64,000 bases of DNA from Bacteroidota bacterium. Its GTDB lineage: Bacteria; Bacteroidota; Ignavibacteria; SZUA-365. Below are positions 32,463 through 44,300 of the stretch, piece by piece (the stretch's first letter is position 1; every line of letters begins with the position of its first letter). The DNA is taken from the NCBI GenBank assembly GCA_023432805.1, contig JAEYUG010000057.1:15077-79076 (forward strand). Direction: 5' to 3'. The position numbers were made by a program, and so were the translations under genes. The notes under the pieces are model-generated. The model did not search any database, was not told the origin of the DNA, and was given only the letters and a program-made list of their open reading frames with translations.

Positions 32463-34887
32463 CTGCATCTCGCTCGAATGGAGCGACTCGACGGGCGTGG
32501 CCATCATCACGCTCGTGGATTCGTGCGCGAACTACCGTCGGACGATCCGGGTGGACGAGATCACCACGAAGGACAACTGGGTCTTTCTCGCCCAGGGATG
32601 TCTGGTCCTGAAAACGCGCCTCGGCGCGGACTGGTACCGAAAGGACACGATCCGCATCGTGCCTGCCGACACGATCTACTGGCCACCGGGGGACACCGTT
32701 ATCGTCCCTGCGCGGATCGACTCGGTCATGACGCTCGTCAACGTACCCGACACGATCGTGTGGGATGCCTCGAACTGCGGCCCGTGCCTTGCCCCGCGCA
32801 CGTTCCCGCTCACCTGCGCCGACACGATCTGGACCGATGTGACGGTCACCGTGCCGTTCGTGACATGCGACACCCTCTGCTACTACCCCACGAGCACATC
32901 GCGGGACTCGGCATGGATCGAACTCTCGGAGATCGCCTTTGCAGAACTCCTCGCATTCAATGGTGGGTTCTGTGATGTGAGCGCACCGAACACGGTGTGC
33001 ATGTGGTTCGATGCGGCCAAGGGGAAGTGGATCATCAACTACGCCGAACTCACCAACCCGAACTATCCGTTCAAGGTCTGTCCGATCGGCTCGACCTGCG
33101 GTCCCGTCCCGCAGCAGATGTGCTGCATTGCGATCCCGACCCTCTACACCTTCTTCGCCTACCAGTACGGGATCTACAACCTCGACCCCTACGTCAACCA
33201 TGTCGAAGTCTCCGAGTCCACGCGCTTGTACGTGCCGTGCGCGGGCAACTCCTCGGCACAGCGCGAGATCAAGAACTGCGTGACGACCGAGCGGAACGAG
33301 ACCCACCGCATCCCGACAGTAACCACCATCGAGTCGGGACGCGACACGACCATCATGGTCGATACCTGTAACGTGTGCCTCGTGCCGACCTTCACCTGCA
33401 CGGCGGTCATCGACTCTGTGCGCGACACGCTGATCACGAACGTGTGGGGCAAGAAGCCGATCTACGACACGACCTACGACACGATCCCGTGCGTGCGCAC
33501 CTACACGGTCACCACGGGCATCGAGTCGACCTGGCACCCGCCGCAGTCTGCGTACAACCCGTGCTGGAATCACCTTCCCATCTCGACGGTCACGTGCCAT
33601 CCGGACTGGGCGCCGAACCGGTTTCCGATGACCTACGATTACGTCTGGTACGGATCGCCGCAGGGGGATGTGTATGTCACGCCGTGCTTCACCTGCGACT
33701 TCAATCCCGAGACGTGGACCACCCCGCCGGGTAAGCAGGTGTGCTGGATCGACGGTCCGGAGTATCAGGACTTTCTCACCGAGATCGGATGCGAGGAAGG
33801 GTACTGCACGCAGGTGGAGGTGCAGGAGATCAGGACCGGTCCGTGCTGTGCGAAGGATACGACCGTCATCGGGTACTGCCTCGACGGGTCGGGCAACGTC
33901 ATCGCCTTCACGAGTGTGACGAGCCAGACACCTGACTTCGACGTCGCGTGCGAGATGGACTCGATCCGCATGAACATCGAGATCACCGGATGGCTCGACA
34001 CGCTCATCCGCATCGACACGACCTACCGCACGACACCTGTGCCGCTCTCGGTGCGCTACGATGTCTCGTGGACCGATACCTGCCTGTGCACGCCGACGGT
34101 CAACGGCAAACCGTTCTGCGATGACATGGTCATCACCTACTGCGACGTGCCGCTCACCTGGGAGGGCAACGTGCTCAAGATCCCGTGCTCCCCCGCAGAC
34201 GCCATGACCGATGCGCAGGTGGCCTCGCTCGTCTCGTACCGGGAGATGACCGCCGAATCCCGCAGCATTCGCACCGCCGCGCAGTTGGCACTCAAGGACA
34301 CGGCGACAGTCCTGCGCGCTCTGATCGGATCAGGAGGTGGCGAGGGTGGACCCGAGGTGGATCCGGTCTACTCGGCGGCAGCGGCCGGTCTGGTGCAGCG
34401 GTCGGACTCGACGCTGTTCTCGCACGGGTTCGTCACTCCGCGCCAGTTGCGCGACACCTTGCTGTTCCTGTGGGCACAGATCGGCAACCTCAAGAACACC
34501 GACATCCTATTGCGCGACTCCTTGCGCACGCACACGGTGCGGATCAATCAGCTGGCCGACTCGGTCGCCAAACTGCGGCACCAGATCGAGATCCTCGGTG
34601 ATTCCATCACCGCACACCGGACCGTCCTCAACGGACTCGGCGGTGGCGGCGCACCCCCGACCAACGGACTCGCATCGTGGGCCGCGACCTACGAACTCGA
34701 TCCCGGCGGTGTGAATATCTCGTGGGTCAGCTCCGAGCCGCAGGCGGTGATCGCCACCTACATCGGGAATGCGGACGAGCCGCCGGGGCAGCCGGTGCGA
34801 TGGGAGTACGAGCCGGGAGGCGGCGTGTGGGTGTACGGCGAGGAGGGGCGGTTCGTCTCGGTCGTGATCTACTACTGGAGCTACTGA
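32362..34887 (+). CDS. 841-aa Cys-rich exported protein with C-terminal fibre-like region
   Basis: ATG 32362 follows GGAAGA. The N-terminus (MSFTRKLAVSVFAFISLSTA) is a signal peptide with cleavage near ARAQ-YSG. About 36 Cys follow between residues 35 and 620, many in pairs (SNCGPCL, PCFTCDF, GCEEGYC, GPCCAKD, DTCLCTP), with repeated DTI-x-V beta segments, the look of a disulphide-stabilised extracellular protein. The last 220 residues have no Cys and include coiled-coil-like heptads (INQLADSVAKLRHQIEILGD) and a Gly hinge, as in fibres. It overlaps the previous gene by 101 bases. An oxidised, exported protein within a tail module is unusual. Confidence 0.75.
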   Translation: MSFTRKLAVSVFAFISLSTALSSFTARAQYSGSDCISLEWSDSTGVAIITLVDSCANYRRTIRVDEITTKDNWVFLAQGCLVLKTRLGADWYRKDTIRIVPADTIYWPPGDTVIVPARIDSVMTLVNVPDTIVWDASNCGPCLAPRTFPLTCADTIWTDVTVTVPFVTCDTLCYYPTSTSRDSAWIELSEIAFAELLAFNGGFCDVSAPNTVCMWFDAAKGKWIINYAELTNPNYPFKVCPIGSTCGPVPQQMCCIAIPTLYTFFAYQYGIYNLDPYVNHVEVSESTRLYVPCAGNSSAQREIKNCVTTERNETHRIPTVTTIESGRDTTIMVDTCNVCLVPTFTCTAVIDSVRDTLITNVWGKKPIYDTTYDTIPCVRTYTVTTGIESTWHPPQSAYNPCWNHLPISTVTCHPDWAPNRFPMTYDYVWYGSPQGDVYVTPCFTCDFNPETWTTPPGKQVCWIDGPEYQDFLTEIGCEEGYCTQVEVQEIRTGPCCAKDTTVIGYCLDGSGNVIAFTSVTSQTPDFDVACEMDSIRMNIEITGWLDTLIRIDTTYRTTPVPLSVRYDVSWTDTCLCTPTVNGKPFCDDMVITYCDVPLTWEGNVLKIPCSPADAMTDAQVASLVSYREMTAESRSIRTAAQLALKDTATVLRALIGSGGGEGGPEVDPVYSAAAAGLVQRSDSTLFSHGFVTPRQLRDTLLFLWAQIGNLKNTDILLRDSLRTHTVRINQLADSVAKLRHQIEILGDSITAHRTVLNGLGGGGAPPTNGLASWAATYELDPGGVNISWVSSEPQAVIATYIGNADEPPGQPVRWEYEPGGGVWVYGEEGRFVSVVIYYWSY

Positions 34888-34959
34888 CAGAACAGTTGCG
34901 TTCTGCGCCCCGGACGCGGTGGGAATGGTTGGAGATTACGGTACAGGAGAGGAGCAGAT

Positions 34960-36852
34960 ATGGCAGAGATCAAGATCAAGTTCAACAACAAGAAGAAGGC
35001 CGCCACAAAGACAGCCGCCGGTGGTGGCGGTGGTGGCCGAGTTGCCGTTGCTCCTGCCCGCAAGAAGGAGAGCTGGGAGAGCGCATTCGTCAAGTACGGG
35101 TGGGACAAGAAGACGAACCCCAGGACCGGAAGGCCGTACACGCTGGACGAATACAAGAAGGAACGCGCACCCGTGCAGGCCGAGCGGGATCGGCTGTACC
35201 GTGAGAAGTACGGTCCCGCCCTCGCTGCAGAAGGTGCAGGTGCGGGAGCAGCTGAGGCGGCGGCCGAGAGTGACGATGAGACCGGTTTTGAAGCGAGCAT
35301 TGTCACTGACGACAAGAAGGTAGACCCCAGGAAAACCGATCCGACACAGGAGGAGGAACGTCCCGGAAAACCCGGACTCGATGACGGACAGCATGAGGAC
35401 GAGACGCTCGGTGATCTCGACACGGACAAGGACCCGACGAAGATTCCGCCCATCGTGCCGCCGATCAATCAGAAGGGCGACGAACTCCCCGGTCAGACCT
35501 TCAACCCTGCCGAGATCCCCGGCATGAGCTGGGTGCCCGGTGCGATCGGTGCCGGTCTCGGTCTGCTGTCGGGACTGCGCCCCGAACCCACGTTCAATCG
35601 CATGGAGACGATGAACAAGTGGGATGATTACGGGCGCGAGAAGTTCGCTGGCATCTGGAAGGACTCGGAGACCAATCCGGTCGAGGGCGACTACTACCGG
35701 AACGCACAGCGCACGGCGATCACCTCGACGAACGCGATGATCGAGAACGACGCGCAGAAGCAGGCCATGCAGGCGGCATCTGCGGGTGGGACGGTGTTCG
35801 CGGGCGGCAATCAGCGTGCGATGGCACAGATGGCCCCGGCGCTGTACGGACAGATGGCGCAGAACCTCTCGCGTGGGTATCAGATCCGCGACGACGCCGC
35901 GAAGTTCCGCGAGGGGATGATGTACAACAACACGAACGAGCAGTACAAGCAGTGGTCGGACGATTACGACTACGGCCGTCTCGGCGAACAGAACCGGGGC
36001 GCATGGCTCGTCGACAAGGCCGCGAAGAACACCGTGGCCGGTCTCGGACAGGGCCTGAATCTGGCCAGTCAGCTGCACGACATGGACATCACCAACAGGA
36101 TTCTGGAGAAGTCCCTCGGCAGCTATTCGATCAATCCGACCGATCCGACCGCCATGCTGCAGAAGTCCGTCGAGGAGTCCGGCAAGGGGCTGCTGGACAT
36201 CGAGTCGATGCCGGACCTTCCGATTGACGGCCAGGGCCCGCGCCAGGGGCCATTCGGTGATCCGATTCTCGGAGACGATCAGCCGCTGCATGGGACGGAA
36301 CCGTTCGCATTGTCCAATCAATGGCGTGGTGGTCCGCTCGGAGGTCGCACGGTCAATCCCGAACCCACCCCGGAGGGAACACCTGCCATGCGGAGGGTCG
36401 ACGAACTGGTCGGCTTGAAAGGCATCAACGAACTCCCTGCCGACACGCCCGGCATTGGATGGATGAAGTCGACGGATCTCGTCCGTCCCGATCAGCCGAT
36501 CAACATGCCGCAGCCCATGCCGCCCGTGCCGCTCACCCGTCCGGTGGGACAGCCGCCCGCGCCCGCGCCTGCGCCCGGAACGCCCGTGCCCATCCAGACA
36601 GGTCCGGTGCAGAGCGGCCCGACACCGACGGCAGCAATGAACGTGGACACCACGCGCGGTCCCGTTGTGCGCACCGATTACGCAGGACTGCTCGACACGC
36701 AGCGTCTGCAGGATGAGATGAAGAAGAAGCAGAAGAAGAGCCTCGGCCTGAACCTTGCCGCAGGACTCGTGCAGGCCGGGGCATCGTTCCTTCCCGGCGT
36801 TGGTCCGCTCGCGGGATCTCTTGCGGGTGGTCTTCTCAAACGCATGGCATAG
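34960..36852 (+). CDS. Putative ejection (internal virion) protein 1
   Basis: The 630-residue product follows GGAGAGGAGCAGAT. It begins basic and Gly-rich, has a disordered acidic part (about 100-170), a Gln/Ala/Met-rich helical centre (AMAQMAPALYGQMAQNLSRG), a Pro-rich linker and a hydrophobic Gly-rich C-terminus (GASFLPGVGPLAGSLAGGLL) that could enter membranes. This composition is usual for podovirus ejection proteins that cross the envelope with the DNA. Function inferred from composition and place. Confidence 0.55.
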   Translation: MAEIKIKFNNKKKAATKTAAGGGGGGRVAVAPARKKESWESAFVKYGWDKKTNPRTGRPYTLDEYKKERAPVQAERDRLYREKYGPALAAEGAGAGAAEAAAESDDETGFEASIVTDDKKVDPRKTDPTQEEERPGKPGLDDGQHEDETLGDLDTDKDPTKIPPIVPPINQKGDELPGQTFNPAEIPGMSWVPGAIGAGLGLLSGLRPEPTFNRMETMNKWDDYGREKFAGIWKDSETNPVEGDYYRNAQRTAITSTNAMIENDAQKQAMQAASAGGTVFAGGNQRAMAQMAPALYGQMAQNLSRGYQIRDDAAKFREGMMYNNTNEQYKQWSDDYDYGRLGEQNRGAWLVDKAAKNTVAGLGQGLNLASQLHDMDITNRILEKSLGSYSINPTDPTAMLQKSVEESGKGLLDIESMPDLPIDGQGPRQGPFGDPILGDDQPLHGTEPFALSNQWRGGPLGGRTVNPEPTPEGTPAMRRVDELVGLKGINELPADTPGIGWMKSTDLVRPDQPINMPQPMPPVPLTRPVGQPPAPAPAPGTPVPIQTGPVQSGPTPTAAMNVDTTRGPVVRTDYAGLLDTQRLQDEMKKKQKKSLGLNLAAGLVQAGASFLPGVGPLAGSLAGGLLKRMA

Positions 36853-36853
36853 G

Positions 36854-37138
36854 ATGGGCGCGCATACCCATGATGTACACGACGAGTACTTCCTCTCCCA
36901 CACCCGTCAGCTTGATGACCATGAGCGGCGCATCACCGATCTGGAAGGATTCGATATGGAGATGAGGCAGACACTCAAGGAGACGAATCAGCAGCTCACC
37001 ACGGTGACCAACGCCCTCAGTTTGCTGACCGGCAAGTTCGACGTCGTGCTCAAGATCGTCTACGGACTCACCACGGTGTCGATCATCGCCCTGTTCGGGA
37101 TGCTGTTCGACATCGTCTACAAACGGTTCGGAGGATAA
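36854..37138 (+). CDS. XhlA-like coiled-coil/TM protein
   Basis: The 94-residue product has a long N-terminal coiled coil (RQLDDHERRITDLEGFDMEM) and one C-terminal membrane helix (LTTVSIIALFGMLFDIVYKR), the layout of XhlA/haemolysin-type phage proteins linked to lysis or holin function. It lies between two ejection-like genes rather than in the lysis cassette, so a membrane role in genome entry is also possible. Confidence 0.5.
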   Translation: MGAHTHDVHDEYFLSHTRQLDDHERRITDLEGFDMEMRQTLKETNQQLTTVTNALSLLTGKFDVVLKIVYGLTTVSIIALFGMLFDIVYKRFGG

Positions 37139-37139
37139 C

Positions 37140-38330
37140 ATGCCCCGCAAGGAAAACCTGTATGCAGAGAGCGGCATGCTCCAGGCGATGGACTCCTTCA
37201 ACAAGGACATGGCCGAGGTCGCCGGCCGCGTCAAGGAGACCAATCGCAAGTTCGCGGTGACGAGCTTCCTCGACAATCTCGGGCAGATGAACCAGCCCCG
37301 GAACTACGAGAAGATGCGTGCCGATCTGGAGGAGGCGACCAAGCTGGCCGAACTGCCGCAGTCGTCGGACCCCGCGGTGCTCGCCCGCGCCGTGCAGGAG
37401 TCGCAGCAGAAACTCGCGGCCATGCAGCAGATGGCGGCTCTCGACGAGATGCAGCGACAGGAACTCAAGGACCGGTACGTCAACGACAATCTCTCGCTCA
37501 TCTCGATGATGAACGATGACGAGAAGGCCTCGCTCTCCTATGCGTTTCCGAAGATCGCAGGCACCCTCGCGCAGTTCTCCCAGGGCAATCCGTTCGCGCG
37601 CGCACTCGGCGGCAGGGGGACCGGCCCGGACTGGGAGTACCACGAGTGGGAGACGGGCGGCATGTCGAAGGTCGTGGCGTTCGACAAGAGCACCGGCACG
37701 CACCGGGTACTGGATCAGCAGTTCAACCCGATGATGGGGCTGGAGGCGACGAAGGCCTCTGCCGAGATCTCGCGCATTGCCTCCGACATCCAGATGAACA
37801 CCATCAAGGCACAGCAACTCATGCGTGACGGGCAGCTCCCGTCCGTGTTGCGCGTGGGTGACCGCGAGACCAAGTACGTCGATCTGCCGAGCACGTGGGA
37901 GAACATGCCCGAGAAGGACCGGAAGGCATGGGCGGCAATGCAGGCCGCACCGCACGGCAACGACTTCCTCGAATTTGATCCGTCCATCCCCGGACGTCTC
38001 GGTGTGGTCGTGCGCATGAAGGATCCGGCGGCCGCAGGCGGCGGCGGGGGCGGTGGCGCAAGTTCGATGAGCGGTCCGGAGGTCTCGCTGCTGAAGGAGA
38101 CGAACGATCTGTCCGCCAAATACAACAAGGGCAGGGACATGGTCGAGGAGGCGAACCGTCTGGCGAAGGTCCACGGATGGAAGACCCCGGTCAAACTCTG
38201 GATCGACACGCCGAACGGTCCGAGACAGGAGAGCATGACCCCGCAGGATTATCTGCGTCTCGGTTACCGGCAGATCAATGAGGTCGCACCCATTCTCGGA
38301 AGACCGACCTGGGGGCCGAAGAAGAAGTAG
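37140..38330 (+). CDS. Putative ejection (internal virion) protein 2
   Basis: The 396-residue product is helical and Gln/Met/Ala-rich (QQKLAAMQQMAALDEMQRQE), with a Gly-rich hinge near residue 305. Such proteins are typical of the internal virion proteins packaged with the DNA. It lies directly upstream of the giant polymerase-like gene, so both may leave the capsid together. No specific family recognised. Confidence 0.5.
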   Translation: MPRKENLYAESGMLQAMDSFNKDMAEVAGRVKETNRKFAVTSFLDNLGQMNQPRNYEKMRADLEEATKLAELPQSSDPAVLARAVQESQQKLAAMQQMAALDEMQRQELKDRYVNDNLSLISMMNDDEKASLSYAFPKIAGTLAQFSQGNPFARALGGRGTGPDWEYHEWETGGMSKVVAFDKSTGTHRVLDQQFNPMMGLEATKASAEISRIASDIQMNTIKAQQLMRDGQLPSVLRVGDRETKYVDLPSTWENMPEKDRKAWAAMQAAPHGNDFLEFDPSIPGRLGVVVRMKDPAAAGGGGGGGASSMSGPEVSLLKETNDLSAKYNKGRDMVEEANRLAKVHGWKTPVKLWIDTPNGPRQESMTPQDYLRLGYRQINEVAPILGRPTWGPKKK

Positions 38331-38369
38331 GACCATTCATCATCACTCATGACGTAGGACGATAGACAT

Positions 38370-41300
38370 ATGTCGAAAACGAAGCGGCCGCTCGGAAAGG
38401 AGCCTGACGTCTCCGATCTGGAAGCCAATCCCCATGCTTCTGAGATTCGCCGTGCGGACGCACGGATGCGCGACCTTGTTGGACGGATCCATGCCGGTCG
38501 CGAGCGGGGAGGAACGCCGACCGATCAGATGCTCCGACTCGCCGCGTCCATCGAGGGAGAACAGCACCGGTTCAATCAGGCACAGGCGGCGGCGGAGGCC
38601 CAGGGAGGCGCCGTCCCTGCAGCAGACCCCACGACGGTCCAGCCACTCGATCCCGCCTTCACCGAGGCGATGGACTGGGGCAGACAGGCGCGACTCAACG
38701 CGCCGGTCTATGAAGGGCAGCGGGAGACGTATCAGCAGGCTTACCGCGAGCTGTACGACAAGCTGACGGGCGAGGCCTATGCGGACCGCGGCGAGCAGCT
38801 GCAGGCGCTCATGGACTCCTTCACTCCGCGCAGGGAGGTCACCTACATCGACCCGCAGAAGGAGCGCGCACGACAGGCGGGGATGAACATCGACCCGCGT
38901 GTGACCGCCCGCAACTACGATCCGGACAATCCCGATGCGCGCATCAAGCTGTTCGTGCCCGAGGGTGCGAAGGTTCTCGACGAGAAGGTCTACGAGGGGG
39001 AAGACAACTACTCACCCCGTGTGAAAGCCGAGATGCTCCGTCAGGAGGAGAATCGCAAGCGGTACTGGGGCAACCGGATGCGCGAGTCCGTCGCCGTCTC
39101 GCGTGGAGAGGAGACCTTTCCCTCGCAGGCACCGGTCGCGATCCAGCCCGAGGGTGCACGCCGGAAGCGCACGGAGATCGAGAACCTTCTCGGTGTGGAC
39201 CTCGGGGCCGCAGGGGAGGCGCTCGACATCGCGATGGGACTGACGGCGAATCCGGTGGATGTGACCCGGTACGGACTGGCGCGTCTGTCGAACATGCTCG
39301 GACTGACCGACACGCCCGAAGAGGAGTTCGATGCATCATGGCACATGCTGCGTGGCCGCGCAGAACGCGGTGTCAAGGCCTTCACGAACCCGGAGACGCC
39401 CGGAGAGATGGCGTTCTCAGTCGGCGTGGACGCACTCGCAACCTACCTGACCGTCGGCGCGTCGAAGGCGGTCACGGGACTGAGCACGACACGAACGCTC
39501 GCCACGGCAGCGAAGGGATTCGCAGGGGGGCTCGCGACGAACTTCGGAACGACCTCAATGATCGATGCGGTCAAGAAGGTCTACTACGATCCCGTGGCGC
39601 GCGGCAAGCGGACCTTCGAGCCGCAGGAGGCACGCCAGTACCTGCAGGACACCTATGGCGTGTATGCGGGCGCGCTATCGGACGATGAGGCCTCGCGTCT
39701 GGCGCGGGCCATGAACAACCAGATGGCCGATGCGACGTTCAACCTCAACCCGTTCGGCATGGCCGACAGGGATCCGATCATCCAGGGCATCATGTACGGC
39801 CTCGATGCGGGCGCGGGAATGCTCGGGGGCGCAGGACAGTTCGATCCGCTGCAGGAACGGGAGGCCATCACGACGCTCGCTCCCAAGCTGTTCGACCTCA
39901 AGCCCGCCAATCCGCTCGAAGGCGGGGACTTCGCAAAGGACGTCCACGACCTTCTGGAACTGATCGCACAGGGCGAGGCCAAACGCAAATCCATACCCGA
40001 GGCGGCGAAGTGGGCAGAGCAGATCACGGCGGCTCTGCCGTACATGTACCGCATGATTGCCGAGCAGAAGATGCTCGGTGCGGCCGGTGAGATCAACCTG
40101 AAACTCGGCCTCAAGCGTCTCGTCCGGGATGCGACGGAACTGATGCGCAATCCGGAGAAGAGCGCGGCCCTCGCGCGTCTCGGCAAGGCGCTGTTCACCG
40201 ATGGTCCCGAGACCCTCGGTAAGATCATGCTGCGATCCTATGCCGGTGCGCTCACCGAGGGCATCGTCCCTGTCGCGCGTGACGGGCAGTACCTGTACGG
40301 CAAAATGCTTGAGGACGGCGCGTCTCCGGGGGAGGCGTTCTTCGGATCCTACTTCACGAGCCTGACCTCGCGCGCGTTCGAGCGCATCAGCGAGTCGGGT
40401 CTGGTGCCGATCGGGCAGTTCGGCAATGCGCTCTCGAAGTCGTTCTTCCGACGGTTCGGGACGAACATTTTCCGTCGGGCGTTCGGTGAATACAGCGAGG
40501 AGGCTGCGACCGATGTGGCCACCTACCTGACCGAAGAGGCCACGGGCGTGCCCCGCGACTACCGGCAGCAGCCCTTCCGTCCGATCCTCCTGGGCGGTGG
40601 TGTGTCCGAGGCCATCGCAGGGGACTGGCAGAACGAGGCGGTGCAGCAGGCCATCGGGGAGTTCGTGGTGTCGGCGGGCATCGGCGCGATCATGGGGACG
40701 GCGCGCATGGCACGGCATCCGTTCGGGTCAATGCACAGCGCGGTGCAGTCGCTGCAGAACGACGGACTGTTCATGTCCTACGTCGACCGGGGACTGCGCG
40801 AGAAGTACGGATGGACCGACACGCAGATCGCCTCGACGAGCGCGATCGACCGGTCGACCGAATACTACGCGGCCAAGTACAACCTGACCGACGCGAAGAA
40901 GAAGCAGCTGCGGCAGGCCATCGAACTCAACGTCGTCGGCAAGGGTGCCTCCGCACTCGCCGAGACCATCGCCCGCGACTACGAGGCGTTCATGGGCATG
41001 CACGGCGGGACCGAGAACTTCGCCAAGCTGCAACGGGACATGGAGGAGGACCGCATGACCGAGGGACTCGCGTGGTTCTGGAAGCCCGACGCCACGCGGA
41101 CGGCAGCCGAGACGGTCATCAATCATGACGCGAAGGATCCCGTGGCGGGTGATCCGCACGTCGAGGAGGTCCGCAGACGCGCCGAGATGCGCGAGATGGC
41201 CCGGACCATGCCCACACCCGAGATGAACGCGGAGGGAGACCAGACGGCCTTCACTCGTCCGCGTGCGACCGGCCCGCGCCAGATGTTCCGCGAACCGGAC

Positions 41301-44300
41301 CGGATGGAGTCGAACCAGACGGGTGTGATCGCCGAGCCCGAGGCGACGGCCGAGGACGTGAGCGGAGTGGCCGCGTACTTCGCCGAGAAGGCCATCGTGC
41401 GCAACAGGAAACTTCTGAAGAAGGACGAGCACTCCACGGCCATCACGAAGATGAGTCGCGTGGTGGAGAAGGGCATTGCGGCCGGCAAGGATCCCGACGC
41501 CATCATCGAGGATGTGTTCGCGACCGGACTGCGGTTCCGCGACAAGAGCGCCTCCGATGTGCTGCGTGCGTTCATCGGCATGAAGTACAAGGGGGAGACG
41601 ATCGCAACGTTCGAGGATGCGGTGCGTGCCGCACGTCCCGAAGGGGCACGTCCCGAGGGCGCACAGATCCCGCCCACTCCGACCGAGACGCGCAGTCTCG
41701 CGGAACAGAACAGGGAGATCCGCGCGCGGATTGCCGAGCGCGACGAACTCGCACGGGAACTGGAGGCATTCGACGAGCGTCTGGCCGCGGAACGTGCCAC
41801 GCGCGATGGGTCCACTCCTGCCGTTCAACCGGAGACGAACGAGCGCGCGCCCGGGGAGGCGACAGGAGTGGACGCCCTACCTGCGGAGGGAACGCAGATG
41901 GAGATGTTCGATGCCGAGCCGATGCCGAGCGCACGGGAGGTGACCGAATCACAGCAGCGGACGAACACCGACGAGAAGGGCCGCAGGTGGTACACGGGTC
42001 CGCGTGGAGGCGTCTACTACCTCGCACCCGACGGCCGCAAGGTTCGTGGTCGTGCTGTCCCCGTGGGCGTGACGCCGCGTGATTCCCGTCTGCCCGAGGA
42101 GGAACCGGTCGTGATCCCGACGGCCGCAGCACCTCCGGTTCAGATCCGTCCGCGCACGGAGACGCCCGTGGAGTCGCCGGCGGCACCGGCATCAACAGAG
42201 GAGATCCCGCCGCCGACCGAGGAACCGTCGGAGATGTTCGATCTGACCGACGACGAGGGGCGCGTGGTCGTGACCGATCCGACGATTCCCCGTGACGAGT
42301 ACGGACGCATCATCGCCCCGCCGTCCCTGGAGTCGGAGTTCGATCTGCAGAAGGGCGTCCCGACCCGGCATGTCGGCAAGGGCCGCAGGAAGACACGGTC
42401 GCGCACCGAGGCCAAACGGGAGCGTGCCCGTGCACGACAGGCAGAGGTCGAGCAGGCGATCCGCAACAACCCCGAACTGGCCACCCGTCTCATGCGACGG
42501 TTCAAGGCCGCGTTCCCGTGGATCCGGGTCGAGAACATCGAGGGGCTGAAGGACAAGGACGGCACGCCGATCTACGGCATGTCGAGCCGTCTCGCATTCT
42601 GGATCGGCCTCGATGTCGCGCGCGGCCGTCTGGACACGATCCCGCACGAGTACGCGCACCAGTTCGTGCGCATGTTCCGGGGACATGATCTCATCGAGTC
42701 GGGCATCTCCCAGTACGGGACCGAGGAGGATCTGGTTGACCGGATCGGCAGAGAGGCGGTCACGCGCGCCGATGACGGCTTCCTCGTCTCGTGGATGAAG
42801 GACTTCACGCAGCTCGTGCGCGAGGTGTTCGGACGGGCCGAGCATGATTACGCCCGTGAGATCTCCCGGCAGCTCTACAAGGGCAACCGGACGATGACCC
42901 AGCAGACTCTGGCCGAGCGTCTCATGCATGGACGGGCAAGCGTCACCCCGACCAACCGCGACATCCTCGAACGCGAGATGCACCTCGGCCGGCTTGGAGA
43001 TGCCGCGGTGGATTACCAGACCGAAGCGCGTGCGGCACAGGCGGGCGTGACGGCGGCCGAGTACATCGGAGCGGCAGAACAGCGCGAGGCAGACGAGGGA
43101 CGTCCCGGTCGCGAGAAGGCGTCGGGTGAGCGCCGTGGTGCGGAGGCGGTCACGTACTTCGAGGGATCCGTCGAGGAGCACTCGAGTCCCGCGCGCGGTC
43201 TGGTCACGACCATCGCCGCACAGACGGGCCACACGATGGCCACCCCGCTCACGGATGTGGACCTGCTCAACATTCTCGAACTGCCCACGGCGCGTGCCGC
43301 CATCGACGCGATCATGCAGGCGGCGGAAACGAGCGAACGCCGTGTGCGCGAGGCCGTGCACCGGTGGGTGGCGCGCAACTGGACCCGCCGGGACTTCCCG
43401 AAGCTCAATGTGTGGATCGACCGCGAGGCCGAGGGCGCGCCGGGGATCCGCATCGACATCAACCAGAGCCGCATCGAGCGTGGCGAGGACGGGCGCGTGA
43501 CCGCCGTGGACTTCGGCACCTACACGAACGACAAGGGCAACCGGCTCATCACCTGGGAGATCGAACCCCTGCTCGTGAAGATGGCCAAGGTCGGCGAGTT
43601 CTTCGAGGCGATGGGACTGCGCCTGCGTCCGGGCGTGACGAGTCCGGTCTCGCGCATCAACACGGTCGGCACGACGAGTCAGGAGGCGTTCGACTACACC
43701 GAACTCGGCACGCTTGCAGGGTCCGATCCGCGCACCTACAACCGCATGGTGGCCGAACTCGTGCGCAACGGATTCATCCTCATCGGCCCTCCCGGCAAAA
43801 ACGACAGCTTCATCACGCTGAACGTCGACATGAGCGGGAACGCGCCGATCACTCCGGCGGTGTACGAGCGGTTCGCCCAGGCGATCACCCTGTACGAGCA
43901 GCATCTCGACAAGAACAAGCGCGGCTGGCGCGACACCCCGTCGGGCAAGGAGCACATGCAGATGCGCGCCCGTCTCGAACAAGCCTACGTCGAGGAGGGT
44001 TCAGGCAGGATGGTGCCCGACATCACCCTCGTCAATCAGGCACTGACCCGCACCGAGCAGATGCTGGCGATCCAGACCGCGTTTCTGACCTGGTCAATGG
44101 GACCAGAGTGGGCCAAGAGCGGCATCAAGGTCTTCAAGTACATGAACACCCTTGCCGCCGCCGAGCAGCAGTCCATCGCCGAGTTCGCCGACGAGGCCGT
44201 TCGCGAGGCCGCGGGAGAGGCCATGGCCGAGTACTGGGCCACGCTCCCTGCCGACATGCGTGCGATCCACGAGCGAGCGCAGAGGGGACTCAGCGAGGTT

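Noticed and set aside
43785..43815. GPPGKND in the giant protein as a Walker A ATPase motif
   Set aside because: The Lys is followed by Asn rather than Thr/Ser, the spacing is wrong, and no Walker B follows.
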